Shown in pieces: positions 9,007 to 17,899 of a stretch of DNA of 64,000 bases. The notes below the pieces were generated by a model. The model made no database searches. It saw only the letters and a list, made by a program, of their open reading frames with translations, and was not told the origin of the DNA. This stretch comes from Gilvirhabdus luticola. Lineage in GTDB: Bacteria > Bacteroidota > Bacteroidia > Flavobacteriales > Flavobacteriaceae. The position numbers were made by a program, and so were the translations under genes. The number at the start of each line of letters is the position of its first letter. Position 1 is the stretch's first letter. Location of the stretch: the NCBI RefSeq assembly GCF_032583975.1, contig NZ_JAWHTF010000007.1. The stretch is one strand, 5' to 3'.

Positions 9007-10482
9007 ATGAATTCATCTATTAAAGCACTAATTTTCGCTTTCATAACGTTTTTAACATTAAATTCTTTTTCTCAAAGCACAAATAAAGAACTCTTCAATA
9101 GAATTGACACTTATTTGGAGTCAAGCGTAACAAATGGCTTTTCTGGAGTTGTTTTAGTTTCTAAAAAAGGAGAAATTATTTTATCTAAAGGATATGGATG
9201 GGCTGATAGGAAAAATAAAATACCTAATTCACCATCAACCGTTTTTAATATTGGTTCTGTAACAAAACAATTTACAGCATCGGCAATTTTAAAACTCGTA
9301 GAGCAAGGAAGGATTAAAACATCGGATAAAATAGGTTCATATTTTAATCAGGCACCTATAGACAAAAGGGATATTAGTATTCATCAATTATTAACTCATA
9401 CTTCAGGAATTTCTAATAGAACTGGAGGATTCAGATACAATGAAGCAAGTAAAGAACAGTTTTTAAAAGATTTTTTTGAATCAGAATTACAATCTAAACC
9501 TGGAACAAAGTATCAATATGCAAATGCCAACTATATTATACTTACTGCAATAATAGAATCTGTTTCAGGACAAACGTATGGTTCTTTTATAAATGATTAT
9601 TTGTTTGTGCCTTCTCAAATGAAAAGTACAGGATATAAGAGTATCAATTTTGGCACAGAAAGATTAGCACATGGCTATTACTATAACAGAAATGATGAGC
9701 AATGGGCAGATTGGGGAACAACCCAACAGCACCTTCCTTACAACGACAAACATTGGTATAGTATAGGTAAAGGAGATATTCATTCTACCGTTGAGGATTT
9801 ATATAAATGGCATGTTGCTTTAAACAAAAATGTAGTTTTAGCATCAGAAACAAGACTAGTTCAAGAAACACCATATGTAGCAGAAAATGATAAAAAGACA
9901 TCTTTTTATGGATATGGTTGGGCAATATCTCAAAGTAATAGAAACACTAAAATCGTTGCTCATAATGGTAGTAATGGGCTGTATTTTGCAGATTTTGTTA
10001 GGTTTATAGATGATGATGTAGTTGTTATATACATAACAAACGCTTTTTTAGGTCGAGAATCAGAAAACGTTGCCAGAGAAATAGGTAAAATGGTCTTTGA
10101 TTCAAATTATAACCCAACACCAATCTCCAAGAACATTTATGAATTAGTTCATGAGTTTATGAAAACTAATCCATCTGTAAATGCAGAAAAATTGCCAGTA
10201 TTTTTAAAAAAAGAGCTCAAAAATGAATTTAACGACCATGCTATACTAAATCATATTGGATATAGCAGATTGAAGAAAGAAGACAAACCCAATTGGGCTT
10301 TAGAATTGTTTAAACTTAATGTGAAACTATTTCCTGAAGATGGTAATTTATGGGATTCTCTTGGTGAAGCTTACTTAAAATATGGCAAAAAAGAGGAGGC
10401 TATAAAGAGTTACACAAAAGCAGTTGAATTAGGCAGTGAAGGGTCAATGAAAACATTAAATGAATTGTTAAAAAAGCAGTAG
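9007..10482 (+). CDS. Serine hydrolase, beta-lactamase class C-like, with C-terminal TPRs
   Basis: A 491-residue exported protein (signal peptide about residues 1-22). The class C beta-lactamase/penicillin-binding fold is shown by SVTK (Ser84-Lys87), YAN (Tyr171-Asn173) and a late AHNGSNG segment in the KTG-like position. Residues ~420-490 resemble tetratricopeptide repeats (NLWDSLGEAYLKYGKKEEAIKSYTKAVEL). Such proteins are usually esterases or peptidases rather than antibiotic-destroying enzymes, so resistance should not be assumed. It is the only gene of cassette C5 (8928-10618). Confidence 0.85.
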   Translation: MNSSIKALIFAFITFLTLNSFSQSTNKELFNRIDTYLESSVTNGFSGVVLVSKKGEIILSKGYGWADRKNKIPNSPSTVFNIGSVTKQFTASAILKLVEQGRIKTSDKIGSYFNQAPIDKRDISIHQLLTHTSGISNRTGGFRYNEASKEQFLKDFFESELQSKPGTKYQYANANYIILTAIIESVSGQTYGSFINDYLFVPSQMKSTGYKSINFGTERLAHGYYYNRNDEQWADWGTTQQHLPYNDKHWYSIGKGDIHSTVEDLYKWHVALNKNVVLASETRLVQETPYVAENDKKTSFYGYGWAISQSNRNTKIVAHNGSNGLYFADFVRFIDDDVVVIYITNAFLGRESENVAREIGKMVFDSNYNPTPISKNIYELVHEFMKTNPSVNAEKLPVFLKKELKNEFNDHAILNHIGYSRLKKEDKPNWALELFKLNVKLFPEDGNLWDSLGEAYLKYGKKEEAIKSYTKAVELGSEGSMKTLNELLKKQ

Positions 10483-10493
10483 AGTAAAAACTG

Positions 10494-10624
10494 TTGCCAA
10501 CAACGTGTATATTCATTGCTTCTTATTTTCCTTATCGGAAAATCCTCGCGCTGAATTATTGCCTTTGTTTTTTTAGTAAATTAGTTGCTGAAACACGCAA
10601 CGCATCATACACAAACCGTTGCCA
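10494..10624 (+). repeat. attC-like site S5
   Basis: R'' TTGCCAAC ends at 10501 and right core GTTGCCA starts at 10618. Arms GTGTATA and ATACACA; it contains the recurrent module TTAGTAAATTAGTTGCTGAA also found in S9, S11 and S22 in variant form. C5 ends match over 10 of 10 bases. Confidence 0.85.
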
Positions 10625-10645
10625 GCAATTAAAAAAACCACTAAA

Positions 10646-11539
10646 ATGAATAAATCAGTAATCCAATTGACAATTATTTCTTTTTTGATTTTGACATCTT
10701 GCTCAAAGAATTTGACTTCGGTTCCAGATAAAACAACTGAACAAATTTCTGCTACCTATCAAACAAAAAAAGATGTTTCATACGGAACAGATGCCGAACA
10801 GAATATGGACATCTATCTTTCCAAAGAAGCAAAGTCTTATGGAAAGAATAATTACACAATTGTTTTCCTACACGGAGGAGCTTACTATTTAAGTGACAAA
10901 AGTGCAGAAGAGAGATACATTGAACCTTATTTAAAAAAAGGATTAAATGTTGTCAATATGAATTACCGATTAAAAAAAGGAATTCCAATTGCAACAACGG
11001 ATTTAACAAACGCTCTAAATTTTCTAAAAGCCAATAACAGCGATTATGATTTGAACCTAAAGAATATAATCGTAACAGGGTTTTCTGCTGGAGCTCACAT
11101 GGCTACAAATGTTGGTGTATCTCAAAACAACTCTGAATATCCCAATAAACTAAATGACGGAATTAAGATAGCTGGCATAATCAACTTCTCAGGTCCAGTC
11201 GATGGACTTGACATTGTGGAAAAAATTTTTGTAGACCACGATAATGAATTATACAGTAAAGCTGGCAACGCTCTTTTTCCTTCAGAAGGTTATGAATCGA
11301 AAGAAAAAATAACAGTTTACGAACCAATAACATATTTTGACAAAAACGACCCACCGATATTTATTTGGCATGGTGGAAAGGACAATCAAATTCCCCCTGA
11401 AACATTTGAAAAATTCACAGTAATGCTTAACAACGACAAAGATTTCGTTGATTACCATCCAGATGCATTACATAGTCCAACCGAAGAAGAATTGAAAAAC
11501 GCATATATTAAAATTTTCGACTTTTTAGATAATCTATAA
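10646..11539 (+). CDS. Alpha/beta hydrolase lipoprotein (carboxylesterase-like)
   Basis: Starting at the ATG at 10646 gives 297 residues with a lipobox (ILTSC, Cys19). A TTG start at 10619 would begin inside the attC core and is less likely. The alpha/beta hydrolase fold is shown by the oxyanion motif HGGAYY (His76), the nucleophile elbow GFSAGAH (Ser147), the acid in WHGGKDNQIPPE and a late histidine in DALHSPTEEE. The HGG class includes BD-FAE-like and hormone-sensitive-lipase-like esterases. Substrate unknown. It is the sole gene of cassette C6 (10619-11612). Confidence 0.85.
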   Translation: MNKSVIQLTIISFLILTSCSKNLTSVPDKTTEQISATYQTKKDVSYGTDAEQNMDIYLSKEAKSYGKNNYTIVFLHGGAYYLSDKSAEERYIEPYLKKGLNVVNMNYRLKKGIPIATTDLTNALNFLKANNSDYDLNLKNIIVTGFSAGAHMATNVGVSQNNSEYPNKLNDGIKIAGIINFSGPVDGLDIVEKIFVDHDNELYSKAGNALFPSEGYESKEKITVYEPITYFDKNDPPIFIWHGGKDNQIPPETFEKFTVMLNNDKDFVDYHPDALHSPTEEELKNAYIKIFDFLDNL

Positions 11540-11550
11540 ATAAAAAACAG

Positions 11551-11618
11551 CTGTCAACAAAAGCTATGACTTTCATGCTGGCTAAACGCCAGTACGCCGC
11601 ATGGCTAATCCGTTAGAG
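11551..11618 (+). repeat. attC-like site S6
   Basis: R'' CTGTCAAC ends at 11558 and right core GTTAGAG starts at 11612. Arms AGCTATGAC...CATGC and GCATGGCT are related and GGCTAAACGCCAG gives a small inner hairpin. C6 ends match over 8 of 9 bases (GCTGTCAAC against GTTGCCAGC). Confidence 0.8.
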
Positions 11619-11967
11619 CACATTCAGCTGAAGCTGACTTGTGTTGCTACTTGCTTCGCACTCCTGCCCCACAAGTGAAATGTGCTCTAACGACCTGCTA
11701 AACCAAATTGTTTTAGGATTATATACAAACCACAGCTCCAGCTGACGGACTCAAGTCCTTAACGAGCCATAACAGTAGCTAAAAGCAATTTGGATCTGCT
11801 TCTTGAACTCCCAATCTAATAAATTTATCAACTAACGGTAGCTGCGCTACCTTGTCGGTAAACAATGATTTGGGACCCAAATAACAATATCTGTCATTTT
11901 CACAAATCATTGTTGCTTAAATTTATTATCTTTTCGTTCGCAAAGCAGAACTGCGTTTAGCAGGTCG
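11613..11967 (+). mobile_element. ORF-less 355-bp cassette, copy A (C7)
   Basis: First of four near-identical units. The 77-base body begins GTTAGAGCACATT and ends AATGTGCTCTAAC (13 of 13 complementary), with inner ACTTGTG/CACAAGT pairing. Its attC-like site runs 11685-11973 with arms GACCTGCTAAAC and GTTTAGCAGGTC and nested inverted repeats, including AACAATGATTTG/CAAATCATTGTT and GGTAGCTGCGCTACC. I see no credible ORF. It accounts for most of the gene-free interval 11540-11992. Confidence 0.9.
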
Positions 11968-11973
11968 TTGTAT
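11685..11973 (+). repeat. attC-like site S7 (289 bases, multi-branched)
   Basis: R'' CTCTAAC (11685-11691) and right core GTTGTAT (11967-11973) bound a site at least twice as long as most others. Arms AACGACCTGCTAAAC/GTTTAGCAGGTCGTT pair over about 15 bases. Confidence 0.85.
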
Positions 11974-11992
11974 TGCATTTAAAAATTAAATC

Positions 11993-12865
11993 ATGCGAAA
12001 AATTGTATTTCTATTGTTAGTTATTCCTACGCTTGTATATGCACAAGATGGGATCAAGCCAATTATTGACGTACATCTTCATGGATATACACAGCAGACT
12101 TATAGACCTGTGCCTGGCGCTCCAGAATCCTACGATGAATTTAAAGCTGAAATAAGAAAACAATTTAAGAAATTCAATATTGTTTATGCAGTCAAAAGTG
12201 GTGGTCAATTTGACCCTGATATGGAGGAGATAATGTTAAATGCATATGAATCCAACAATTATCCAAAAATTGATACCTTGGAACTTAAAAAGTTAATATC
12301 AGAAGACAAAATTCAAGTCTGGGGAGAATTTATGCCAATGTTTAACGGATTAACTATAGCTGATCCCAAATTTACCCCCTATTTAAAAATTTGTGAGAGA
12401 GAAGGAATCCCAATTGCACTTCATACAGGTAGAGGACCACCAAATATTTATAAACGTTATCCAAAATACCGCTTACAACTTGGGGATCCTATTTTAATCG
12501 AATCCGTTTTAATTGATTATCCAGAACTAAAGATTTATTTAATGCATGCTGGTATACCTTTTTATGAAAACACATTGGCTTTAATGGATCAATATCCTCA
12601 AGTATATTGTGATCTTGGTGCAGTTTTGTGGGTTGATCAAGGTCTAACGCCTTTTCATCTTAAGGATTTTCTAATCAAAGCTAAAGAATATGGTTTTATA
12701 GATAGAGTTATGTATGGTTCAGATGTGATGTACTGGTCCTATCGTATTGAACAAAGTATACAAAAATTGGAAAGTTTTGAATTCTTGAGCGAAGACGATA
12801 AGCGAAAAATCTTTTATGAAAATGCCGTTAGATTTTTTGATCTAGACCAATTACAAAAAAAATAA
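11993..12865 (+). CDS. Amidohydrolase family protein, exported
   Basis: A 290-residue protein with signal peptide MRKIVFLLLVIPTLVYAQ. The mature chain starts with the metal-binding DVHLH motif (His28, His30) of the amidohydrolase superfamily. Later ALHTGRG, LMHAGIPFYEN and YGSDVMYW supply candidate histidine and aspartate ligands, and the pattern fits the Amidohydro_2 group (metal-dependent hydrolases and decarboxylases). Export is less usual for this group but occurs in Bacteroidota. Substrate unknown. It is the only gene of cassette C8 (11968-13000), directly after an ORF-less cassette. Confidence 0.8.
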   Translation: MRKIVFLLLVIPTLVYAQDGIKPIIDVHLHGYTQQTYRPVPGAPESYDEFKAEIRKQFKKFNIVYAVKSGGQFDPDMEEIMLNAYESNNYPKIDTLELKKLISEDKIQVWGEFMPMFNGLTIADPKFTPYLKICEREGIPIALHTGRGPPNIYKRYPKYRLQLGDPILIESVLIDYPELKIYLMHAGIPFYENTLALMDQYPQVYCDLGAVLWVDQGLTPFHLKDFLIKAKEYGFIDRVMYGSDVMYWSYRIEQSIQKLESFEFLSEDDKRKIFYENAVRFFDLDQLQKK

Positions 12866-12866
12866 C

Positions 12867-13006
12867 GCAATACAACAATTTGTATAATCCATAGCTCGGT
12901 TAGCACTATAAGGAGAACTTTGTATATTTAGGTAATTATATGATTCCTGCCCTGAAAAAATCTCTGATTTTTCCTCGATACGGAATCATACACAATACGG
13001 TTGGCA
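12867..13006 (+). repeat. attC-like site S8
   Basis: R'' GCAATACAAC ends at 12876 and right core GTTGGCA starts at 13000. Outer arms TTGTATAATCC and GGAATCATACACAA. C8 begins GTTGTATTGC and ends GCAATACAAC, complementary over 10 of 10. Confidence 0.85.
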
Positions 13007-13021
13007 ATAATTAACCAAAAT

Positions 13022-14194
13022 ATGAATCCACTAAAAACCAAAAGAATTGAATCCCTTGATTTACTCAAAGGTTTGGTTATTATATTTATGGCCTTAGATC
13101 ATACACGCGACTATTTTCATATAAACTCATTTCTCTTTGACCCAGCTGATCCTGAAAAAAGTAATCTGACCTTGTTCTTCACCCGATGGATCACACACTA
13201 TTGTGCACCTGCTTTTAGTTTTCTGGCTGGAATTTCCGCTTTTTTGGTTGGTAGAAGGAAATCAAAACACGAACTGACCTCATTCCTTTTAAAAAGAGGG
13301 ATCTGGTTAATATTCATAGAGCTTTTCGTTGTTTATTTTGGATGGAGCTTTAATATTCATTTTAACCATTTTGGGTTGTTGGTGATATGGTCCTTAGGAA
13401 TTAGTATGATTTTTCTTGCTGCTATCATTCACCTTTCAATGAAAAATATCCTGATTCTGAGTGTAGTCATCATTTTTGGACATAATTTGCTAGACAACAT
13501 TCATTTTGACCAGAATATGCTTTGGTCAATCTTGCATGAGCGTGGTAATTTCATCCTATTTGATAGCATTAAAATACGTGTGACTTACCCAATTATTCCA
13601 TGGATAGGTGTGATGTCATTAGGATTTTATTTTGGAAAATTTTATGATAAGGATGTAACACTTGAATACCGACAAAAGCTATTTACCAAAATAGGGTTGG
13701 CCTGTATTGCAGGATTTTTGATTGTAAGAGGCTTTAACTTGTATGGAAATTCTAATCCCTGGATAGCCTTTGACTCTTTTTCACAAACACTCATTTCCTT
13801 TATGGACCCTTCCAAATACCCACCATCTTTGACTTATTTATTGATGACTCTAGGACCTTCACTTCTATTTTTAGGTAATTCAGAAAATTTAAAAGGGCGT
13901 TTGGTAGATTTCTGTGCAACCTTTGGGAAGGTGCCTTTTTTCTTTTACATTATTCATATCTATGCAATTCACCTATTAGCTGCAATATTGGCTGAATTGA
14001 CAGGCTTTGGCTTCGATTCTATGGTACTAAATGGATTTGTCTCAACAAATCAGCAATTGATTGGTTTTGGTGTAAATCTCGGTTGGGTATATGTAGTTTG
14101 GTTGGTTATATTGTTTATGCTTTATCCATTGTGTAAAAAATTCAGCAATTACAAACTGAACCACAAAGAAAAGTGGTGGTTAAGTTATTTTTGA
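13022..14194 (+). CDS. DUF1624/heparan-alpha-glucosaminide acetyltransferase-like membrane protein
   Basis: The ATG at 13022 gives 390 residues; a TTG at 13001 would lie in the recombination core. The start SLDLLKGLVIIFMALDHTRDYF is the signature of DUF1624/HGSNAT-like acyltransferases, with the conserved D-H pair, followed by CAPAFSFLAGISAFLVGRR. There are roughly ten hydrophobic segments, so it is an integral inner-membrane protein. Acyl transfer to a sugar is the known role of relatives; the acceptor here is unknown. It is the only gene of cassette C9 (13001-14332). Confidence 0.85.
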   Translation: MNPLKTKRIESLDLLKGLVIIFMALDHTRDYFHINSFLFDPADPEKSNLTLFFTRWITHYCAPAFSFLAGISAFLVGRRKSKHELTSFLLKRGIWLIFIELFVVYFGWSFNIHFNHFGLLVIWSLGISMIFLAAIIHLSMKNILILSVVIIFGHNLLDNIHFDQNMLWSILHERGNFILFDSIKIRVTYPIIPWIGVMSLGFYFGKFYDKDVTLEYRQKLFTKIGLACIAGFLIVRGFNLYGNSNPWIAFDSFSQTLISFMDPSKYPPSLTYLLMTLGPSLLFLGNSENLKGRLVDFCATFGKVPFFFYIIHIYAIHLLAAILAELTGFGFDSMVLNGFVSTNQQLIGFGVNLGWVYVVWLVILFMLYPLCKKFSNYKLNHKEKWWLSYF

Positions 14195-14202
14195 TAAAAA
14201 AC

Positions 14203-14338
14203 TATTGCCAACATCGTATAAAATTAATTGCTAGTGCAAGCCTACTTACGAAAATCCACGCAGTTTTTTTTATTCAGTTTGTATTTACTAAATTAGGTGC
14301 TTAAACAAATTAACTATCCTTACACAAACACGTTGGCA
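14203..14338 (+). repeat. attC-like site S9
   Basis: R'' TATTGCCAAC ends at 14212 and right core GTTGGCA starts at 14332. It contains the TTTACTAAATTAGGTGC module. C9 begins GTTGGCAATA and ends TATTGCCAAC, complementary over 10 of 10. Confidence 0.85.
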
Positions 14339-14546
14339 ATAATTAGTTGAATTGTAGATCAGGATTTTAAATCCCGGTGAATGAATTCGTTATTTTTAAA
14401 ACCAAAAACGCGAATGCATTTAGCTCTGCGTTATGCGTAAGATAAAAAGAAGTCGCTGTGACTAGCTTAAAAAGCGGGAAACTCAGATTACGAAAAATGA
14501 TTTGATTATCTTTAACCATCATCTGAAAAAACCGATATTATTCTTT
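14339..14546. other. Leader region of cassette C10
   Basis: About 208 bases between the recombination core and the LuxR-type gene. I see no convincing ORF or hairpin. Its length leaves room for a promoter of the cassette's own, but I could not identify one confidently. Confidence 0.4.
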
Positions 14547-15602
14547 ATGAGGATTTACTTTAATCGTATTATACTATTCATTATATGCTTAATAGGGAAT
14601 TACTGTTTTGGACAATACTCTATTTCTGGATATCTCGATACGCCAGAAAAAAATAAAAGAGTATATCTATGTTTATTACAATTTGATGAAGTGAATGCCC
14701 TTGATCCTGACCAAATACTCACTTCAACAGTGACAGATAGTCTAGGCTATTTTTCTTTTGAAGGAAGTTTACTATCAGATAAGCATGCTTTATACCGTAT
14801 ATACGCCAATTTAGATGAAGATGTCGAAGGTGTGCAAAAATACGACATAGAGGACCTTAAAAACTTTCACAATTTTATTTTCTCCAATACAGATACCATC
14901 GTATTCAAAAAGAATAAAAAGCTCTGGTTTTCTAGTTATAATAATACAAACCCCATTGATAAACAATGGAGAACCTACGATTCATATGCTCAAAAACTAC
15001 GTACAGAGTTCTTAGATCTTAACAATGAGAAGATCATTAAACAAACTACCGATCAATTTCTAAGGGAATTAAAGTCTTTTGTACTTGAGAAAGAAACACA
15101 TTCCCTAACAACTTTAATTTTACTAGGAAGCCTGCCAAAAAGTGCAATTAAAAAAGATTTGAGTGATGACCCAGAATTCTACGTTCAGCTTCTTGGCCAA
15201 CTTAATAATTATTATGATAGTTCCTCTTATGCGCTGCAGTATAGAGGATTTTTGGATGATCTGTACAGGTCTGAATACAAAGAAGAATTGACCTTCTTTA
15301 AAAAGTTAAGTTATGCTTTGGGTTTTTTATGTCTTCTGTTTTTAGGAGGCATGGTATTTCTGGGCATCAAACTAAAACATGCCAGAACTATACAACGGAC
15401 TCCTATGGATTTTAGTCTCACCAGTCAAGAAGAAAAAGTAGCTGAGCTTATGATTGCTGATAAAACCAACAAAGAAATTGCTTCAGAGCTCTTCATATCC
15501 TTAAATACTGTAAAAACTCATATTCGTAATCTATACGCGAAGTTAGAGGTGAGCAATCGCTCAGAATTTGTAGAAAAGTTTAAAAATCACCCTAAGGATT
15601 AG
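14547..15602 (+). CDS. Membrane-bound LuxR-type transcriptional regulator
   Basis: Starting at the ATG at 14547 gives 351 residues with an N-terminal signal or anchor (MRIYFNRIILFIICLIGNYCFGQ); the TTG 45 bases upstream would spoil this. Residues ~20-255 form an exported domain opening like DUF4369/carboxypeptidase-like sandwiches (YSISGYLDTPEKNKRVYL). A transmembrane helix (LGFLCLLFLGGMVFLGIKL) follows, then a C-terminal LuxR helix-turn-helix (TNKEIASELFISLNTVKTHIRNLYAKL). It is the first gene of cassette C10 and plausibly controls the two genes after it. Confidence 0.85.
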   Translation: MRIYFNRIILFIICLIGNYCFGQYSISGYLDTPEKNKRVYLCLLQFDEVNALDPDQILTSTVTDSLGYFSFEGSLLSDKHALYRIYANLDEDVEGVQKYDIEDLKNFHNFIFSNTDTIVFKKNKKLWFSSYNNTNPIDKQWRTYDSYAQKLRTEFLDLNNEKIIKQTTDQFLRELKSFVLEKETHSLTTLILLGSLPKSAIKKDLSDDPEFYVQLLGQLNNYYDSSSYALQYRGFLDDLYRSEYKEELTFFKKLSYALGFLCLLFLGGMVFLGIKLKHARTIQRTPMDFSLTSQEEKVAELMIADKTNKEIASELFISLNTVKTHIRNLYAKLEVSNRSEFVEKFKNHPKD

Positions 15603-15735
15603 CCCGCAAATCACCTCAATTTTTCCCAAATCTTCTTGAGATTCCATCTACTTTTGCTCTGAACAAAGGTCAAACCTATGCTTTTGAAATTGAATTCTTT
15701 AATAGCAGAACGTAAGATCAATAAAAACACAAAAA

Positions 15736-16728
15736 ATGAAACTATATAAAAAAATACTAATAGCATTACTTGCACTGGTACTCATAGGAGGAACTATCAG
15801 CTTCTTTTACTTTAAAAATAAATTCTTGAGTGCACCACCAAATGAACTAACCGTTAGCAACCTTGGACAACCCTTTGACTTTAAATGGGAGGGTTTTACT
15901 TATAATGACAAACATAATCCTTATGGAGCAATGTTAATTCCTGTTAGTATTCCAGGAGTTGATCGTACATTCTATATGCAGTTTGATACGGGGACACCTT
16001 CTACTGTATTAAAGTACAACCCTTTTCTTTCCATCAATGAAAAGTATGATAACCTCATAAAAATAGATACAATAGATGGAAAAGTAAGAGCTATTAATAC
16101 ACTCATAAAAGTGGGTACAGTTAATGTAAAGGCTGCTTCTTTAGGCTTTGTAGGTATGGGTGAAAAAATTAATTGGTCAGACAGTACTGCCGTTGATATT
16201 ATAGGTACGGTTGGTAATGATTTTATGGAGAACAATCCTTTGATCATGGATTTTAAAAATAATAAAATCACACTTGTTCATTCCTTGAATCAGAATATTG
16301 CAAAAGAAAGCGATTATCTTCCTTTCACCTTTGATGGACGAAAAATATTTCTATCAGCACAACTTAATAAGGAACCTGCCAGTCTTTGGTATGACTCTGG
16401 TTCTAGCATGTTTGAATTGATAGTTGAAGAAAGTACCTTTTGGGAATTAGCCGTTCCAAATGCGAAAAAGGAATCATTCGAAATCCCATCATGGGGCAGA
16501 AAAGTTCCTGGACACAATATTGAAAGTAATGGCGAGTTTCAATTTGGCTCTGTTAAGATACCTCTGAAAATAGTAACCTACATGGAATGGCCTAATAAAA
16601 TGCAAGCTTTTGTATTGAAAGCAGCTAATATTGGTGGTGATTTAGGAGGAATGACTGGCAACAAGATATTCCTAGGAAAAACCTTAATTCTAGATGCTCC
16701 AAATTTACGATATACAGTAAAAGAGTAG
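15736..16728 (+). CDS. Retropepsin-like aspartyl protease, membrane-anchored
   Basis: A 330-residue protein with an N-terminal transmembrane segment (ILIALLALVLIGGTISFFYF). It shows two aspartyl-protease-like motifs, FDTGTPST (Asp84) and WYDSGSS (Asp220), suggesting a single-chain two-lobed enzyme in the periplasm or on the membrane. The second motif is DSG rather than DTG, which some active aspartic proteases share. It lies 134 bases after the LuxR-type gene and 40 before a TraB-like gene in cassette C10. Substrate unknown. Confidence 0.75.
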   Translation: MKLYKKILIALLALVLIGGTISFFYFKNKFLSAPPNELTVSNLGQPFDFKWEGFTYNDKHNPYGAMLIPVSIPGVDRTFYMQFDTGTPSTVLKYNPFLSINEKYDNLIKIDTIDGKVRAINTLIKVGTVNVKAASLGFVGMGEKINWSDSTAVDIIGTVGNDFMENNPLIMDFKNNKITLVHSLNQNIAKESDYLPFTFDGRKIFLSAQLNKEPASLWYDSGSSMFELIVEESTFWELAVPNAKKESFEIPSWGRKVPGHNIESNGEFQFGSVKIPLKIVTYMEWPNKMQAFVLKAANIGGDLGGMTGNKIFLGKTLILDAPNLRYTVKE

Positions 16729-16767
16729 AAATCACTTAGTGTATCGAATTAATTAAAGCACCAAATC

Positions 16768-17679
16768 ATGAAAAAAATAAATTTCACAAAAATCTTAAAA
16801 AACTTTGTAATAGCGTGGATCTCACTTACAATTATAATCTGTGTAGGAGCGATAATTAAGTATAATTTAGACCTGAATGAATATATCAATCAGGATGAAC
16901 CTGATGTGCAAGCTCAAAAACATAGTATAAAAAACGGAACAGAGGTATACGTGGTTGGCTCCATGCATTTTGAAACTAATAATTTTAAAAGAGATGATCT
17001 CTATACCTACATCAATAAAGTTGCTCCATCCATTATCTTATATGAAAGCGACAAACAGACTGCAAATAGAATGGTCAATAGAACTGATTTTTTCAATCAA
17101 CTCATGAGTTCTTTTAAAAAAGGGAATAAAGTAGAGAGTTTTGTGGCCATTAGATTTTTAAAACACCACCCCGAAGCCAAAGTTTTTGGCTATGAATGGG
17201 AAGACAGAGATCGGTTTCACTTTAAACATAATTATCGAAAGAATATGGGCAAACTTATTGGATTGGCACATAAACTAAATCGAGAAAAGGCATTATCGAA
17301 TCAAGAATCTAAAATTATGAGTGATTACCATGAAGTAAGAAAGAGATACAATAACCTTGGAAATTCTAAAACGCTTTACGACTTCAATAATCCAATAACA
17401 GATAGTATCATTAATATAAGACAAACATATGTTTACCATATAATTCCCGAAATTTTAAAGTCTAAAGAATTATCGGATGATTTAAAAGAATTTCTACCAT
17501 TTCATATGAATTATTGGGATACAAGAAATATGGCTATGGTAAATAATATTGTAAATCAAATCAAAAATAATCCCAATAAAAGAATTGTTGTATTGACGGG
17601 CTACTCGCATCGGTACTATTTAATTGGTGAATTGAAAAAACTGGAAGAAGAATTCAATTTTTCTGTCAAACCGATATAA
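16768..17679 (+). CDS. TraB/ChaN-like exported protein
   Basis: A 303-residue protein with an N-terminal transmembrane or signal segment (FVIAWISLTIIICVGAIIKY). VYVVGSMHFETNNFKRDD and VAPSIILYES recall the first strand-histidine and acidic motif of the TraB/PrgY/ChaN superfamily (also called TIKI/EreA-like). IVVLTGYSHRYYLIGEL near the C-terminus matches the late histidine motif. Members include metalloproteases and erythromycin-esterase-like enzymes; the activity here is unknown. It is the last complete gene of cassette C10 (14333-17882). Confidence 0.55.
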   Translation: MKKINFTKILKNFVIAWISLTIIICVGAIIKYNLDLNEYINQDEPDVQAQKHSIKNGTEVYVVGSMHFETNNFKRDDLYTYINKVAPSIILYESDKQTANRMVNRTDFFNQLMSSFKKGNKVESFVAIRFLKHHPEAKVFGYEWEDRDRFHFKHNYRKNMGKLIGLAHKLNREKALSNQESKIMSDYHEVRKRYNNLGNSKTLYDFNNPITDSIINIRQTYVYHIIPEILKSKELSDDLKEFLPFHMNYWDTRNMAMVNNIVNQIKNNPNKRIVVLTGYSHRYYLIGELKKLEEEFNFSVKPI

Positions 17680-17688
17680 TCCATTTAT

Positions 17689-17751
17689 CATACTATTGAC
17701 GAATTGGAAAAGAAAGCGCCTCATGTCAGGTTAGTTGAATACTATGAATAA
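17689..17751 (+). pseudogene. Possible C-terminal gene remnant
   Basis: An open stretch without a start codon reads HTIDELEKKAPHVRLVEYYE and then stops, 6 bases before the next core. It looks like the tail of a lost enzyme gene, but 20 residues cannot prove coding origin. Confidence 0.25.
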
Positions 17752-17755
17752 AACT

Positions 17756-17888
17756 AAAGCCAACAATATGTATAAGTAATAGCAGTTTGAGTGTTAACTT
17801 GAACCGTTTTTGCTTAAATTAAAGTATCTTGTTAACCGAAAAGGTAGTGTGTAAAATCCGCTACTACTCATACACGAGATCGTTAGAG
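17756..17888 (+). repeat. attC-like site S10
   Basis: R'' AAAGCCAAC ends at 17764 and right core GTTAGAG starts at 17882. Arms TATGTATAAGTA and TACTCATACACGA pair. C10 ends are complementary over only 6 bases (GTTGGC/GCCAAC). Confidence 0.75.
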
Positions 17889-17899
17889 CACATTCTTTT

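Noticed and set aside
9007..10482. Antibiotic-resistance beta-lactamase
   Set aside because: The serine hydrolase motifs are shared with many esterases and peptidases, and the C-terminal TPR-like repeats argue against a typical beta-lactamase.
10619..13021. TTG starts inside the recombination cores at 10619 and 13001
   Set aside because: The downstream ATGs (10646, 13022) give a clean lipoprotein signal and family-typical start; the TTG starts would fall in the recombination core.
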